DNA of 64,000 nt. It comes from DASVTR01 sp036387475. Its GTDB lineage: Bacteria; Acidobacteriota; Blastocatellia; Pyrinomonadales; Pyrinomonadaceae. Below are positions 51,562 to 61,657 of the stretch, in pieces. A program made the translations under genes and the position numbers. The notes under the pieces are model-generated. The model was not told the origin of the DNA, made no database searches, and worked only from the letters and a program-made list of their open reading frames with translations. Numbering within the stretch: the stretch's first letter is position 1; every line of letters starts with the position of its first letter. The stretch spans positions 186,001 to 250,000 of the forward strand of contig DASVTR010000012.1 in assembly GCA_036387475.1 (NCBI GenBank). The letters are read 5' to 3'.

Positions 51562-54504
51562 ATGAGAGCCACAAAGAGTTGGGTCTTTAGCTTCAGCATT
51601 TTGTTGACCATTATTGTGCTCATGCTCAGTGGGTTCGGACTCGTCGGCCTCGCTCCGCAGACTCATGCGCAAGATAAGCCGATGGGTTTGTGTCCCCCCT
51701 GGCCGCTGCCTCTGCCCAGCAAGATTGGCCCAGTCGATTTTGAAGCGAAGCTGGGCCAGTTTGTGAATGACAACTGTTACCAGCAAGATCGGAGATGGCA
51801 GCGCGACGCAGCATACCGCGACACAGGCTTTTTCATCGCCGACAAAAAACTCGGCACACACAATTCCGTGCGCGTTTACTATTCGCCGGAGATGTACGAG
51901 TGGATGAAGAAAGGCGAGCCTGAAGGCAAGATTCCCGACGGCGCAGCGATCATTAAAGAGATGTATCCGATGCCTGCCAGCCAGAGTTATACGAACAACG
52001 ACCGGACGGGCTGGGCCATTATGGTTCGAGACAGCAAGGCCTCCTGGGACGGCTGGTTCTGGAGCGATGGGGGCAATACCATCAGCTATGCATATAACTA
52101 TCCGAGTTCAGGCTATGGCCTCTACTGCATGAACTGCCACGCCTCCACCGCCAAAACCGATCTCACTTTCTCAGCCATGAGAAACATCCTCGGCGACCCG
52201 ATAGTTTTCAACCCGCCAATGGCATCGAATCAAATCACAATCGAGGCAGCGGCGCGACGCGGGGCAGCCAATCTGCGCATGCAACAGACGCCGGAAGCGC
52301 TGCGAGTCCCGCGAAAGTTCAACCCCAGCGTCCACGAAAAAAGAGACTCGCGCCAGAGCGCGAACGAGCCGCCGCCAAAATCTACGCCCGCAGCCAAGCC
52401 CGCCGGCAATGCCGCCATCGCCGAATCCGTTGCCACGGCCTCCATACCCAAGCAGATGATTATGGAGTACTTTGACAGCATCACGCAGGGGCCGCGTCCG
52501 AAAGTGCGCGACAGTTTTTTAACTTCCAACCAGTGCCTCGGTTGTCACGACGCGACTCAGAACAACGACTCGCAACCCAACATGATTTACCCCCAAATCT
52601 ACACTACTCCTCCCGGCAACCAGACAACCGAGCTTGACTTGAATCTCTCGCCCTACAGCGAATGGCGCGCATCCATGATGGGACTCTCAGGACGCGACCC
52701 CATCTTCTACGCCCAACTGGAAACAGAACTCAATCTGCATCCTGAACAGGCAGATAACATCGTCGGCACTTGTCTCAGTTGTCACGGCGTCATGGGCCAA
52801 CGCCAGATTGAACAGGATAAAAAAGGGCCGTTCAAGCTTGAGTATCTTGATTTGTATGAGACATGGCCGACAGCCAATACGCAGTATACGAAATACGGAG
52901 CGCTCGCACGCGACGGCGTTTCCTGCACCGTCTGCCACCGCATCTCCGACGAAGGACTCGGCACACCGGCCACCTATACCGGCAAATTCAAAGTGGGAAA
53001 ACCGGACGAAATCTTCGGCCCCTACGAGGATGTGGTCGAGCTGCCGATGGAGAACGCCATTGGTTTGACGCCGCGCAAGACCAAGGAAAACCAGATCAGG
53101 AAGTCTGCGCTCTGCGGCTCGTGCCACACGGTCGTGCTGCCCGTGCTCAACATCGGAGAGAAATATAGCGGCAACGTTTTTGATAATCCCAAGATCAAGA
53201 ACGAGCACGAGCAGAATACATATCTGGAATGGCGCAACAGCAAATATCAGAATGAGAATCCGCCCATCGACCAGAAGAGCGTGAAGACCTGTCAGGATTG
53301 CCACATGCCGAACAAGTATCCGAGCAATAACGGCACTCAGATACTATCCAAGATCGCCAGCATCGAAGAGGACATCTTTGCGGCGACGGATAATCGCGCG
53401 GCGGATAAAGACATTCATCTACAGGTGCGCGGCGGCGACCCAAACGAGCCATACTCGCGCCACACGCTGCTCGGCATAAACATTTTTGCGCTGGAGATGT
53501 TCACACAGTTCTACGATAAACTGGGCCTTGTCTCCTACGACCCGATGACGGCCTTCTGGAACAATCCGCCCTCGGCGGGGATGCCGCCCTACACGCCCGG
53601 ACTCGTCTTGGCGAAAAAATCGGCCCTTGATCTGGCTCGCAACGAAACGGCTCAGGTCGAGTTGCTCTCCGTCAGAAAAACCGCACAGAAGCTGACCGCG
53701 CAGGTCAAGGTCACTAATCTGGCCGGTCATAAGTTTCCTTCGGGCGTGAGCTTTCGGCGCGCCTTTATCGAATTCAAGGTTGAGGTCGGAGGAGTGACGC
53801 GCTGGGCTTCGGGCGCGACGGACGGCAAGGGCATGATCGGAACTTATTCCGGCACGACCTTCACGCCGCTCGTCAGCGAATCCTTCAACCTGAAGAAGAA
53901 TCCGCAGCAAGTTTATCAACCTCACTACGAGGTCATAGACGACGAGAAGAAGGTGCAAATCTACGAGGAGTTAATCAAGGACTCGAACGGGAATTTCACG
54001 ACCAGCTTTCTGAGCCTTGCCAATCCGGTCAAGGACAATCGCCTCATGCCGCAGGGCTGGAAGTGTATTGAGCAGCCCGATGGCAAGAACGACGGTGAGC
54101 CGTGCGGAGGCACTGCGCCGCACGGTGTGCCAGACAACCCGCGAACCAACCCAAACTCCGCAGGTTACTTTAACGGCACAGGCTCGGACATAGTGACCTA
54201 CGAAGTGCCGCTCAAAGACTTAAGGCTCAGGCCCGGCCAGCAGGTGACGGTGACGGCGACCGTTTATTATCAAACCATCCCGCCGTACTACCTGGAACAG
54301 CGCCGCGACCACGCTCCGACCGGAGTCTTCACCAGATCGCTGATGTACTACGTCAATAATCTGGATGTCACGAGCACGATGGATAAGAATTGGAAACTGC
54401 TCTATTCCGCTTATAATCCAGACGTGACCAATCCTAACAAGAATTGGACTCCAATTAAGGACTGGAAGCTAATGATCGCCAGCAGTTCCAGGGCGCTCAG
54501 GTAG
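51562..54504 (+). CDS. secreted six-haem cytochrome c
   Basis: 980 residues. Start at ATG 51562 (with AAGGAG upstream) gives a signal peptide (MRATKSWVFSFSILLTIIVL); the in-frame ATG at 51460 would spoil it. Six CxxCH motifs are present in order: CMNCH, CLGCH, CLSCH, CTVCH, CGSCH, CQDCH. The C-terminal third is beta-rich without haem (KVTNLAGHKFPSGVSFRRAF, TATVYYQTIPPYY), as in cytochrome c-552/nitrite reductase-like or DUF-type large multihaem proteins. It should carry electrons in the periplasm; partners are unknown. Confidence 0.88.
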   Translation: MRATKSWVFSFSILLTIIVLMLSGFGLVGLAPQTHAQDKPMGLCPPWPLPLPSKIGPVDFEAKLGQFVNDNCYQQDRRWQRDAAYRDTGFFIADKKLGTHNSVRVYYSPEMYEWMKKGEPEGKIPDGAAIIKEMYPMPASQSYTNNDRTGWAIMVRDSKASWDGWFWSDGGNTISYAYNYPSSGYGLYCMNCHASTAKTDLTFSAMRNILGDPIVFNPPMASNQITIEAAARRGAANLRMQQTPEALRVPRKFNPSVHEKRDSRQSANEPPPKSTPAAKPAGNAAIAESVATASIPKQMIMEYFDSITQGPRPKVRDSFLTSNQCLGCHDATQNNDSQPNMIYPQIYTTPPGNQTTELDLNLSPYSEWRASMMGLSGRDPIFYAQLETELNLHPEQADNIVGTCLSCHGVMGQRQIEQDKKGPFKLEYLDLYETWPTANTQYTKYGALARDGVSCTVCHRISDEGLGTPATYTGKFKVGKPDEIFGPYEDVVELPMENAIGLTPRKTKENQIRKSALCGSCHTVVLPVLNIGEKYSGNVFDNPKIKNEHEQNTYLEWRNSKYQNENPPIDQKSVKTCQDCHMPNKYPSNNGTQILSKIASIEEDIFAATDNRAADKDIHLQVRGGDPNEPYSRHTLLGINIFALEMFTQFYDKLGLVSYDPMTAFWNNPPSAGMPPYTPGLVLAKKSALDLARNETAQVELLSVRKTAQKLTAQVKVTNLAGHKFPSGVSFRRAFIEFKVEVGGVTRWASGATDGKGMIGTYSGTTFTPLVSESFNLKKNPQQVYQPHYEVIDDEKKVQIYEELIKDSNGNFTTSFLSLANPVKDNRLMPQGWKCIEQPDGKNDGEPCGGTAPHGVPDNPRTNPNSAGYFNGTGSDIVTYEVPLKDLRLRPGQQVTVTATVYYQTIPPYYLEQRRDHAPTGVFTRSLMYYVNNLDVTSTMDKNWKLLYSAYNPDVTNPNKNWTPIKDWKLMIASSSRALR

Positions 54505-54558
54505 CTCAAGGGAAACGCAGAGGGCTTTACTCTAAGCCGAGTTTGACATAAGGCGTTT

Positions 54559-54593
54559 GTGCTCTGAAGCCCCGGTTGGAGGCTTCAGAGCAC
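54559..54593. terminator. bidirectional terminator
   Basis: GTGCTCTGAAGCC / GGCTTCAGAGCAC, a perfect 13-bp stem with a 9-base loop, between convergent genes. Confidence 0.75.
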
Positions 54594-54614
54594 AGCTACC
54601 ATTCGCGTCGAACC

Positions 54615-55580
54615 TTAGCGTACGCTGCTGTTCAAGCCTTTCAACAAGCCATCAAAATAGCGCGCGATACTTCGGCCAAACTGTGGGCCTTTGTTTGAAT
54701 AGTTGGCGAAGATTGACGGGTTGATTAATTCCGCTTCGATTAAGGTTGGCCCATCGTCTGTTTGAATGAGGTCTATGCGACTGTAGTGAATCGGACAATG
54801 CAGAGATTCGTAGGCTTCGAGAACTTGTCGCGAAAAGCTTAGCTCCTCCGCTGTTGGCTCGTAGACGGCGACCGTGCCGCCCAGCGATTCGTTGCAGCGA
54901 AACTCCTGTTGGTTACTCGCCGATGGTCTCTTCAATACCGCATGTTGATACTCAAATCCTAAATAAACCAGACTCCTTTCACCAGCACGAATCGAGGGCA
55001 TGAAATTTTGCGCGAGGTATTCATCCTCGCGGCCTTCGATTGCCGCCAGATCGTTCACCGATTTGGCGAGCATCACGTTCCTCCCACGCTCGCCGCGTAT
55101 GGGCTTGAGCACAAAAGACTCGCCTGCGCTGAGGCGGCTGCGAACCTGATTGTCAACATAACGAGTCGGAATAATGCGGACGCCTTTTTTCTCAAGCTCC
55201 CACAGGTATCTTTTATCAATATTGTGTTTGATGGTAGCGGGATGATTGACGACCATCGGGGAGGCAGCGGCAAAGGTCTCGACCATCTGGAAAAATCGCG
55301 GAATATTAAAATAGAAGCCCTCCATCTTATAGACGAAGATTAAGTCCATCTCTTTCAGAGCGAGCGGCTGGATAAACTTCTTTCTATTGTCATGAAACAT
55401 CCGTGTGAATTGCCGTTCGCGCAAATCGTCCCAGTTGGCGAAGAAGACTTGATGCTTTAACTCTTGCAACCCTCTGGAAAAATCGAAGCAATCGTATTCG
55501 TCCACTTTATACTTAACGGCGAAATGCGAGGCGGTCGTTTCTTCTCTCTCTTCAGCCAACGTCAACAAGATGTTGCTCAT
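54615..55580 (-). CDS. ATP-grasp ligase, glutathione-synthetase-like
   Basis: 321 residues from ATG 55580, which has AGGAGG eight bases upstream; a GTG three codons earlier is less likely. FRVYKM-type segment (LIFVYKMEGFYFNIPRFF), VVNHPATIKHNIDKRYLWEL and SFVLKPIRGERGRNVMLAKS (ATP-site Lys, Gly-rich loop) match the glutathione synthetase fold. IDLIQTDDGPTLIEAELINP supplies the Mg-binding Glu/Asn. It overlaps the upstream racemase gene by 29 bases, so the two are translationally linked. Confidence 0.82.
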   Translation of the reverse strand: MSNILLTLAEEREETTASHFAVKYKVDEYDCFDFSRGLQELKHQVFFANWDDLRERQFTRMFHDNRKKFIQPLALKEMDLIFVYKMEGFYFNIPRFFQMVETFAAASPMVVNHPATIKHNIDKRYLWELEKKGVRIIPTRYVDNQVRSRLSAGESFVLKPIRGERGRNVMLAKSVNDLAAIEGREDEYLAQNFMPSIRAGERSLVYLGFEYQHAVLKRPSASNQQEFRCNESLGGTVAVYEPTAEELSFSRQVLEAYESLHCPIHYSRIDLIQTDDGPTLIEAELINPSIFANYSNKGPQFGRSIARYFDGLLKGLNSSVR

Positions 55581-56385
55581 CCTGTTCACCTCCTCGTTGT
55601 GGATGAAGCAAGCTCGCGGGCGACTGCTGAAGCGCGTGATTGTCCGGGCCAGCTATGCGCTCACAACTACCATCGCCCGACATGGCTCGTTCAATGGCGA
55701 CGCGCGCGATCACTTCCAGAGGGTCTATCACCGGACAGGGAACGCTCTTTCGTTCCAAGACAAGGGAAACCTCCGTGCAACCGGCGATGATGAGTTCCGC
55801 GCCTTCTGTTACGAGTTGACGCGCGGCATCCGTCAAGAGAGCACGCGGCTCTGTCTTATAGCCAGACTTGATTCCCTGCTCGCCGTAGATTGCCAACATG
55901 ACTTTCGATTCCTGCTCAATCGCGGCGGGCGAAATGATTCTTCGCTGGTGTCTGGCGAACGAATCATGATAGAGGCCGTAGTTGATGGTCGGAGTGGAAG
56001 CGAGCAGGCCCGCCGTGCGAAAGCCGGGATATTTCTCGATTGCGAAATTGATCGTCTCTTCAATCATATTCAGAATCGGCACACGGACTCCGCTTTGAAC
56101 CTCCTTGATAAAATAATGTGCGAGATTGCAGGGCATGACGAGCAGGTCTGCTCCGGCCTGTTCCAGTACTTGCGCCGTCCGAATCATTTCGGGCACGGGG
56201 CTTTGCGCTTCACCGTTCATCGCCTCAACTCTGGGCGGGATCAGTGAATTGTTAAAGGTGATAACCGGAATGTGCTCCTGGTCTGTGCGGGCGGGCGTCA
56301 AGTTAGTTATCAGCGCACAGAGCCTGTTAGTAGCCTCAGGCCCCATTCCACCGAGAACACCTATCGTAGAGACACTGCTCATCAC
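55552..56385 (-). CDS. aspartate/glutamate racemase family protein
   Basis: 277 residues. VLGGMGPEATNRLCALI at the N-terminus, LLVMPCNLAHYFIKEVQSG with the first catalytic Cys, LLASTPTINYGLYHDSFAR, and ELIIAGCTEVSLVLERKSVP with the second Cys are typical of cofactor-independent Asp/Glu racemases. It interconverts L- and D-acidic amino acids (or a related substrate). Its 3' end overlaps the ATP-grasp ligase gene by 29 bases, and a D-amino acid is a natural substrate for such a ligase (inference). Confidence 0.88.
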   Translation of the reverse strand: MMSSVSTIGVLGGMGPEATNRLCALITNLTPARTDQEHIPVITFNNSLIPPRVEAMNGEAQSPVPEMIRTAQVLEQAGADLLVMPCNLAHYFIKEVQSGVRVPILNMIEETINFAIEKYPGFRTAGLLASTPTINYGLYHDSFARHQRRIISPAAIEQESKVMLAIYGEQGIKSGYKTEPRALLTDAARQLVTEGAELIIAGCTEVSLVLERKSVPCPVIDPLEVIARVAIERAMSGDGSCERIAGPDNHALQQSPASLLHPQRGGEQDEQHLVDVG

Positions 56386-56857
56386 TGCTTCACCGTTTTG
56401 GCGAGACGATTGTTATTTATGATGTAAGCCCCTTGAAGATTTGCTGTCGGCGGGACGGACGCCTTTAGAGAGGCTCGCCAACCGGATTAGAGAGTCTGTC
56501 TACGAGGAAAAATTAGAACCGCCATGGCCGCAAAAGCAAGCTGAAAATATACTCCGCCAAATGAGATGTCAACTTTTTTGGATGATGATGTAAGTATCAT
56601 AAAACTGTCATCTGGATTCATCAGATAAAGAACTGAACCCTCCGATTACCTGTGATGGCAACCGGAGGGTTCAAGGCGCGCCTGGCCTCTCGTCTTAGAA
56701 ATCTATTTTGAAGCCAAACTGGAAACGATTTGGTTCAGTTCAAAGCCGAGATGACTCTTGAGTTTCGTTTGACCCAAATTTTAGCCGGTCGCTCATGTAA
56801 GCGGTTCGCCGGGGCGAGGCCGCCCCGACGCCCAGGAGTCTTAGCCCGCACGGGCCG
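56386..56857. other. intergenic gap with a 10-bp hairpin
   Basis: About 470 bases without a supported gene. GAACCCTCCG / CGGAGGGTTC (56634-56671) is a perfect hairpin, perhaps a terminator for the carboxypeptidase remnant. A minus-strand stretch at 56698-56736 reads PNRFQFGFKIDF*, like the end of an outer-membrane receptor, but a stop lies just upstream, so it is only a possible relic. Confidence 0.4.
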
Positions 56858-58569
56858 CTACTTTGTTCGCCCGTTGGCGACGTTGGAGTAGACGGAATAG
56901 CCGACGGAAGTGTTCGCACGCACGCGATACCTGTAAGTCGTGCCAGCGGGAAGGCCAGAGTTTCGGTAAGTGGTAGTGTTCGGGTTGACGGTGACGAGCA
57001 GCGTATAGTTCGTGCAGGTCGCGCCCTGACAACGCTCAATGCGGAAACCGCTTTCATTGTTCGAGTTGTCTGTCCACTTCAGATCAATGCGATTGACGCT
57101 GCCCGTCGAGGCCGTCAGATTGCTTGGGGCCGTCGCGGCTGGCGTGATTGTTAACGCGACCGTCCGCATCGCCCCGGCGTAAGCAGCCGAGATGTTGACG
57201 GTCGAGTTGGCGGCCACGGCCTGCGTCGCGACGTTGAAGGTCTGACTGGTCGCGCCCGCCGCGACGGTGACGCTCGCGGGCACAGGGCGCGCGTGCAATC
57301 CGCGCCGCGTAGAGGAAGGTGGGTAGGTTGCGCGGCCAGAACGAACCCTCATAGCCGCTATCGAGACAACTGTAAGGAGGCATGAAGCCGCCGCACTCGC
57401 CCTCGCCGATGCCAACCTCAAAGACGTATGAAGGGATGCCAAGCTCACCGTAGGCCCACTCGTCGGTCTTTCCTGATGACGGGTAAAGTTGATTAGCCTG
57501 CTGCGGCGTGTAGCCGTTGTAGCCCGCAAACTTCGGCCCGATGAGTGCCAGTTCTGCCCCGTTGGGCGGCGCGGTCGCGGTGTGACCCCACGGCCACATC
57601 ACCAGGTTGGCGTAGGAGTGCAGCGAGATAAGCAATCCGGTCGTCGTGGGCAGCGCGGCGTCTGTGTCAGCAGTGGTCTACGGTGGGCAAGTCAACTGTC
57701 CCCCACTTGAAGTCGTGGTTGCGGTTGAGGTCGATGCCGAACTGATTGAAGGCGTCGGGCGGTTGGAGGCAGTCTCCCCTGGTGTTGTTCATGTTCTTGC
57801 GCTGCATGAGGCCCTGCTCGGCCAGCCGCCGCCCGTCGGGGTTGGCGACGGGCACGACGACGACCGTGTGCTCGTCGAGGAGCCACGTCGCGTCTGCGTC
57901 CACGCCGTAGCCTGCGAGCAGGTGATCCACGAAGCGTAGGGCAAGTTCCGATGTGGACAACTCGCGGGCGTGGATCGAGGCCATCAGGAAGAAGGTCGGC
58001 TTCTCGCCGCCGCGCTGCTTGTTGGTCAACTTGATGCCGAAGAGTTCGTGCCCGGATTCTGGACCTTCGTTGAGCCACTTCCAACTGTGGCCGTAGACGA
58101 AGACCTCCGCGAGATTCGGATACTGCGCTGCCCTGTCGTCGAGGAAGGTGCGCATTTCGGGGACGGTCAGGTAGCCGCCCATAAACGCGTCGCTGGTCGC
58201 CACGGTTGTGCCTGGCTGGATAGTCTGGACGCGCGATTGTCTGAGGTCGGGCCGCTGCTTGCGCAGAAGCGCGGTCTTCCGCTCGTCCACGCTGGCCCTC
58301 CAGCCCTGCGCGCGCAGGCGATGGACTTGCTCAGCCGAGGTCAGGACGAACAGGTCGTCGCCCTCGCGCGTCTCCAGCAGATCAAGTCCGAGGGCGACGA
58401 GTCGTTCGAGTTCCTGCTGGCTGTTAACACTGATGCGCGCGACGACCATCTCCTCGTGGAGTCGCTGCTGGGCGCTGGCGACTCTTCCAACGGGCTGCGG
58501 CAGGAATGAACCTACCAAAAGCACACTAAGGGCAAAGACTAATAATGAACGTCCATCTCGTTTCATCAC
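56858..58569 (-). pseudogene. broken M14 zinc carboxypeptidase with FN3 domain
   Basis: Three minus-strand frames make up one gene. The first (57667-58569) has a signal peptide and the M14 zinc site MASIHARELSTSELALRFVD plus DLNRNHDFKWGTV. The second (about 57338-57666) has LLISLHSYANLVMWPWGHTA with the third zinc ligand and IPSYVFEVGIGEG with the catalytic Glu region. The third (56858-57310) has Ig-like and FN3 domains (APSNLTASTGSVNRIDLKWT). Breaks near 57680 and 57320 look like deletions as well as frame changes. A working enzyme is unlikely. It may instead reflect assembly errors. Confidence 0.75.
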
Positions 58570-58895
58570 GATACCTCTCTTAAATTTTTAATGGACTTGA
58601 AAGGCTGCAGGGATAGCCAAGGCAAGTAACCGGATAGGCGAGCCAGTTTATACGTTAGCTCGGACGGTAAAGTCAACGCCTCGCGGCCTGCCTAATCAAT
58701 AGCCCTTGGAGAAGTACTGTAAAGCGAAGAGGCTGGTCGCTCTTGAGGTTTCTTATAGGTACGCTATTTGATTTCCATGAATCTCGTGGCGTACGAAAAT
58801 AATGGCTTAAAACTATATATTTGAATGAGTTATTGCCATAATTTAGATCTTCGATCTTGCTGATTAAACATCTAGGAGATTTTTTAATTTCTTAG
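58570..58895. other. AT-rich gap upstream of the MIO operon
   Basis: About 330 bases. Distinctly more AT-rich than the rest of the window from about 58760 (TAAAACTATATATTTGAATG). This may mark the edge of an acquired segment. No gene seen. Confidence 0.5.
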
Positions 58896-58924
58896 TTGAC
58901 AAAACACAGAATCAGGCGTATATA
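58896..58924 (+). promoter_or_regulatory. sigma-70 promoter of the MIO operon
   Basis: TTGACA (58896-58901) and TATATA (58919-58924) separated by exactly 17 bases. It gives a leader of about 35 bases before the dioxygenase start at 58966. Confidence 0.8.
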
Positions 58925-58965
58925 GGAGTTGGAGGATGCGAATTATCCTCTGGAGGAAATGGGCA

Positions 58966-60012
58966 ATGATTATCAATGAAGTCACATTCGTCGCAGATAA
59001 AGCTCAGGCTGGTATGCCAATTACGTGGAATGTAGCTAATGGCCGCAATGTTACCCGCGAAGAGGTATGCGAAGCACTCGCCTCTAAGCGAGCAGAGATC
59101 GACGCCATACTCTACAAACATGGCGGTCTCCTCGTGCGTGGCTGTGATCAACTGATAACAGCCGAGGATTTCGAACATGCCGTCCTGCAGGTTACACCAA
59201 TCTTGCGTGATTATGTTGGCGGAACGTCGCCACGTATGGCGGTGCACGGCAAGATCATGACGGCGACGTACGTGCCGCCCAATTGGTCCATCCCACTTCA
59301 CCAGGAGATGGCCTATACGCGAACTCCGCCGGATCGCATCACCTTTTTCTGTGAGCGTCCAGCAACGTCCGGCGGTTACTCGATGATTGGCGACATGCGC
59401 ATAGCGCTGAACAAGATTAATCCAGTCATCCGCCGTAAGTTTGATCGATTCGGGCTGCAGTTGCGTCGCACACTTCCATCGCGACAGACATTACACCTGA
59501 AGCCTGGAGTTCAGAAGGCGTGGCCAGAGGTATTTGACTCCGACGACCCAACGATCGTAGAGGGCATTGTTGCTGCAAACGGCTGGCGTGCCGAATGGCT
59601 GAATGGCGATGCACTTCAGTTATGGCAGGATATTCTGCCAGCCATTAAGTACCACCCCGTGACTGGGGAGGCGCTCTGGTGCAATCAAGCACATTTTTTC
59701 TCTCCAGCTTGCATGATGAGATGGGCGCAAGAGGATGATCGGATTTCAGATTACGACGCTATCGCCAAGGCTCGCGCGGTGAATCCAGAAATGTTGGACG
59801 AGATACTTTTTGGGAATGGCGAGCCTGTTCCCGATGATGATGCGCTGCACGTCTATCAAGTTTTACGCGCACTCGAGCGTCCGATCCAGTTGAAGCGAGG
59901 AGATATTCTCATGCTTGACAATCTTATCTTAGCCCATGGACGCACGGCCTTCTTCGGCGAGCGCAACATACTCGTCGCGCTTGCAGATAACAATGGCGGT
60001 AAGACCGCTTAA
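58966..60012 (+). CDS. Fe(II)/2-oxoglutarate dioxygenase, SyrP/TauD-like
   Basis: 348 residues from ATG 58966, nine bases after GGAGG; an upstream ATG at 58936 overlaps that ribosome-binding site. The iron site is H112-x-E114 (IPLHQEMAYTRTPPDRITFF) with a distal His324 (LAHGRTAFFGERN) and Arg333. The H-x-E variant and the segment following it are typical of SyrP-like hydroxylases found in peptide-natural-product clusters. It would hydroxylate an amino acid or peptide, using 2-oxoglutarate. First gene of the operon with the MIO enzyme and the aminotransferase. Confidence 0.85.
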   Translation: MIINEVTFVADKAQAGMPITWNVANGRNVTREEVCEALASKRAEIDAILYKHGGLLVRGCDQLITAEDFEHAVLQVTPILRDYVGGTSPRMAVHGKIMTATYVPPNWSIPLHQEMAYTRTPPDRITFFCERPATSGGYSMIGDMRIALNKINPVIRRKFDRFGLQLRRTLPSRQTLHLKPGVQKAWPEVFDSDDPTIVEGIVAANGWRAEWLNGDALQLWQDILPAIKYHPVTGEALWCNQAHFFSPACMMRWAQEDDRISDYDAIAKARAVNPEMLDEILFGNGEPVPDDDALHVYQVLRALERPIQLKRGDILMLDNLILAHGRTAFFGERNILVALADNNGGKTA

Positions 60013-60070
60013 CGAATACGTTCTGATACAGCGTTAACACACGAGGGGTGAATGCTGAAGGAGATTTACC

Positions 60071-61657
60071 ATGAAGTTCAGATTACACGGCAATGCCGGA
60101 ATGTCAGTTGAAGAATTAGTCGATTTGTCGCAGCCTGGGAAACAGATCGTAGTTGATGACGCAACCCTTGAGCGCATCGGTCGCGCTCGAGCTAAACTTG
60201 ATGATTTTGTTCGCGATGGTCGTGTGATCTATGGTGTGAACACGAGTCTCGGCGGCCTTGTGCATATGCTTGTACCGATTGATAAGACTGCCACCTTGCA
60301 AAACAACCTAATCAACGCTGTGGCCACAAACGTAGGCCCTTATCTCGATGACCAGGTGACGCGTGCAATCATGCTGGCCCGCATCAAGTCGCTCTCGCGA
60401 GGGAATTCAGGGATTTCTGTTGAGAACTTCCTGAAGCTTGTTGAGATGTTCAATGCTGGAGTCATACCGTGCATCCCGGAAAAAGGATCTTTGGGGACTA
60501 GCGGTGATCTAGGGCCGCTTGCGGCGGTGGCTCTCGTGGCGACCGGACAGTGGAGGGCTAGACTTGACGGCCAAGTGATGCCTGCGTCTGAGGCTCTGAA
60601 GCGTGCCAACATCGAACCGATGCGCCTCTCCTATAAAGAAGGACTGGCACTCATCAACGGCACATCAGGTATGGTGGGTTTGGGCGCTACGGTTCTTACT
60701 GAAGCGAAGCGCTTATTTGAGGATTACGTTGCAGTCTCGGCTCTTTCCTGTGAAGGTCTAGCGGCTAAAACGAAACCTTTTGATCCCCGTGTTCACCGCC
60801 TTAAGCCCCATCCCGGACAACAAAAGGTTGCGGAGGCTCTTTGGGAGAGGTTGCATGACTCCAAACTCGCCGTTGACGAGCACGAGGTAGAAAAGCTGTT
60901 GGCGGCAAAGATGAACTCTGATCTTCAAGCCGGCGATCAACCGATTGAGGACGCCTATTCTATACGTTGCACGCCTCAGGTGCTCGGCCCGGTTCTAGAC
61001 TCGATGGCTTACATCGAGAACGTCATTGAGAATGAACTGAACTCTTCCAATGATAACCCTTTAATAATCCCTGAGGAGGATGAAGTGTTTCATAACGGTC
61101 ATTTCCACGGCCAGTATGTGGCCATGGCCATGGATCACCTCGTTATCGGGCTGGTCACACTCTGCAACTTGTCGGATCGTCGTATTGATCGGTTCCTCAC
61201 TCAAAGCAACAGCAACGGTCTGCCGCCTTTCTTGTGTCGGGAAGACCCGGGCCTGCGTCTGGGCTTAATGGGCGGACAGTTCATGGCAGCGTCCGTGACC
61301 GCTGAGAACCGCGCACTGACCGTGCCGATCTCAATTCAATCATTAACGTCAACAGGGGACTTCCAAGATATCGTATCTCTAGGTTTCGTGGCAGCTCGGC
61401 GTGCCCGCGAGGTCTTGCGCAACACACGTTATGTCGTCGCGTTTGAGTTGTTGTGCGCCTGCCAGGCTATTGACATCCGCGGTGCTGACCGGATGAGTTC
61501 CAGTGGCCGCGCGTTGTACGAGAAAACACGCAGCGTCGTTCCGTACCTTAGTTACGACATTACTTTGACAGATTATCTGGAAGGGATCGTCGCAAATGTT
61601 CTGCAGGCGACAAGCGCGAGCGAGTTCGCGCTCAGTGAGGTGGAAGTAGCACCATGA
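60071..61657 (+). CDS. MIO-type aromatic amino acid aminomutase/ammonia-lyase
   Basis: 528 residues. YGVNTSLGGLVHMLVPIDKT includes the catalytic Tyr region; GNSGISVENFLKL and CIPEKGSLGTSGDLGPLAAV carry the cofactor triad as T143-S144-G145 instead of the usual Ala-Ser-Gly. The Thr-Ser-Gly form is, as I recall, known in AdmH (phenylalanine aminomutase of andrimid synthesis). The C-terminal NDNPLIIPEEDEVFHNGHFH and QSNSNGLPPFL are family motifs. It converts Phe or Tyr to a beta-amino acid or cinnamate-type acid. GAAGGAGA upstream fixes the start. Its stop overlaps the aminotransferase start (ATGA). Confidence 0.9.
   Translation: MKFRLHGNAGMSVEELVDLSQPGKQIVVDDATLERIGRARAKLDDFVRDGRVIYGVNTSLGGLVHMLVPIDKTATLQNNLINAVATNVGPYLDDQVTRAIMLARIKSLSRGNSGISVENFLKLVEMFNAGVIPCIPEKGSLGTSGDLGPLAAVALVATGQWRARLDGQVMPASEALKRANIEPMRLSYKEGLALINGTSGMVGLGATVLTEAKRLFEDYVAVSALSCEGLAAKTKPFDPRVHRLKPHPGQQKVAEALWERLHDSKLAVDEHEVEKLLAAKMNSDLQAGDQPIEDAYSIRCTPQVLGPVLDSMAYIENVIENELNSSNDNPLIIPEEDEVFHNGHFHGQYVAMAMDHLVIGLVTLCNLSDRRIDRFLTQSNSNGLPPFLCREDPGLRLGLMGGQFMAASVTAENRALTVPISIQSLTSTGDFQDIVSLGFVAARRAREVLRNTRYVVAFELLCACQAIDIRGADRMSSSGRALYEKTRSVVPYLSYDITLTDYLEGIVANVLQATSASEFALSEVEVAP

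Noticed and set aside
56698..56736. C-terminal relic of a TonB-dependent receptor (PNRFQFGFKIDF then stop)
   Set aside because: Looks like a receptor terminus, but a stop codon nine residues upstream leaves too little to support a call.
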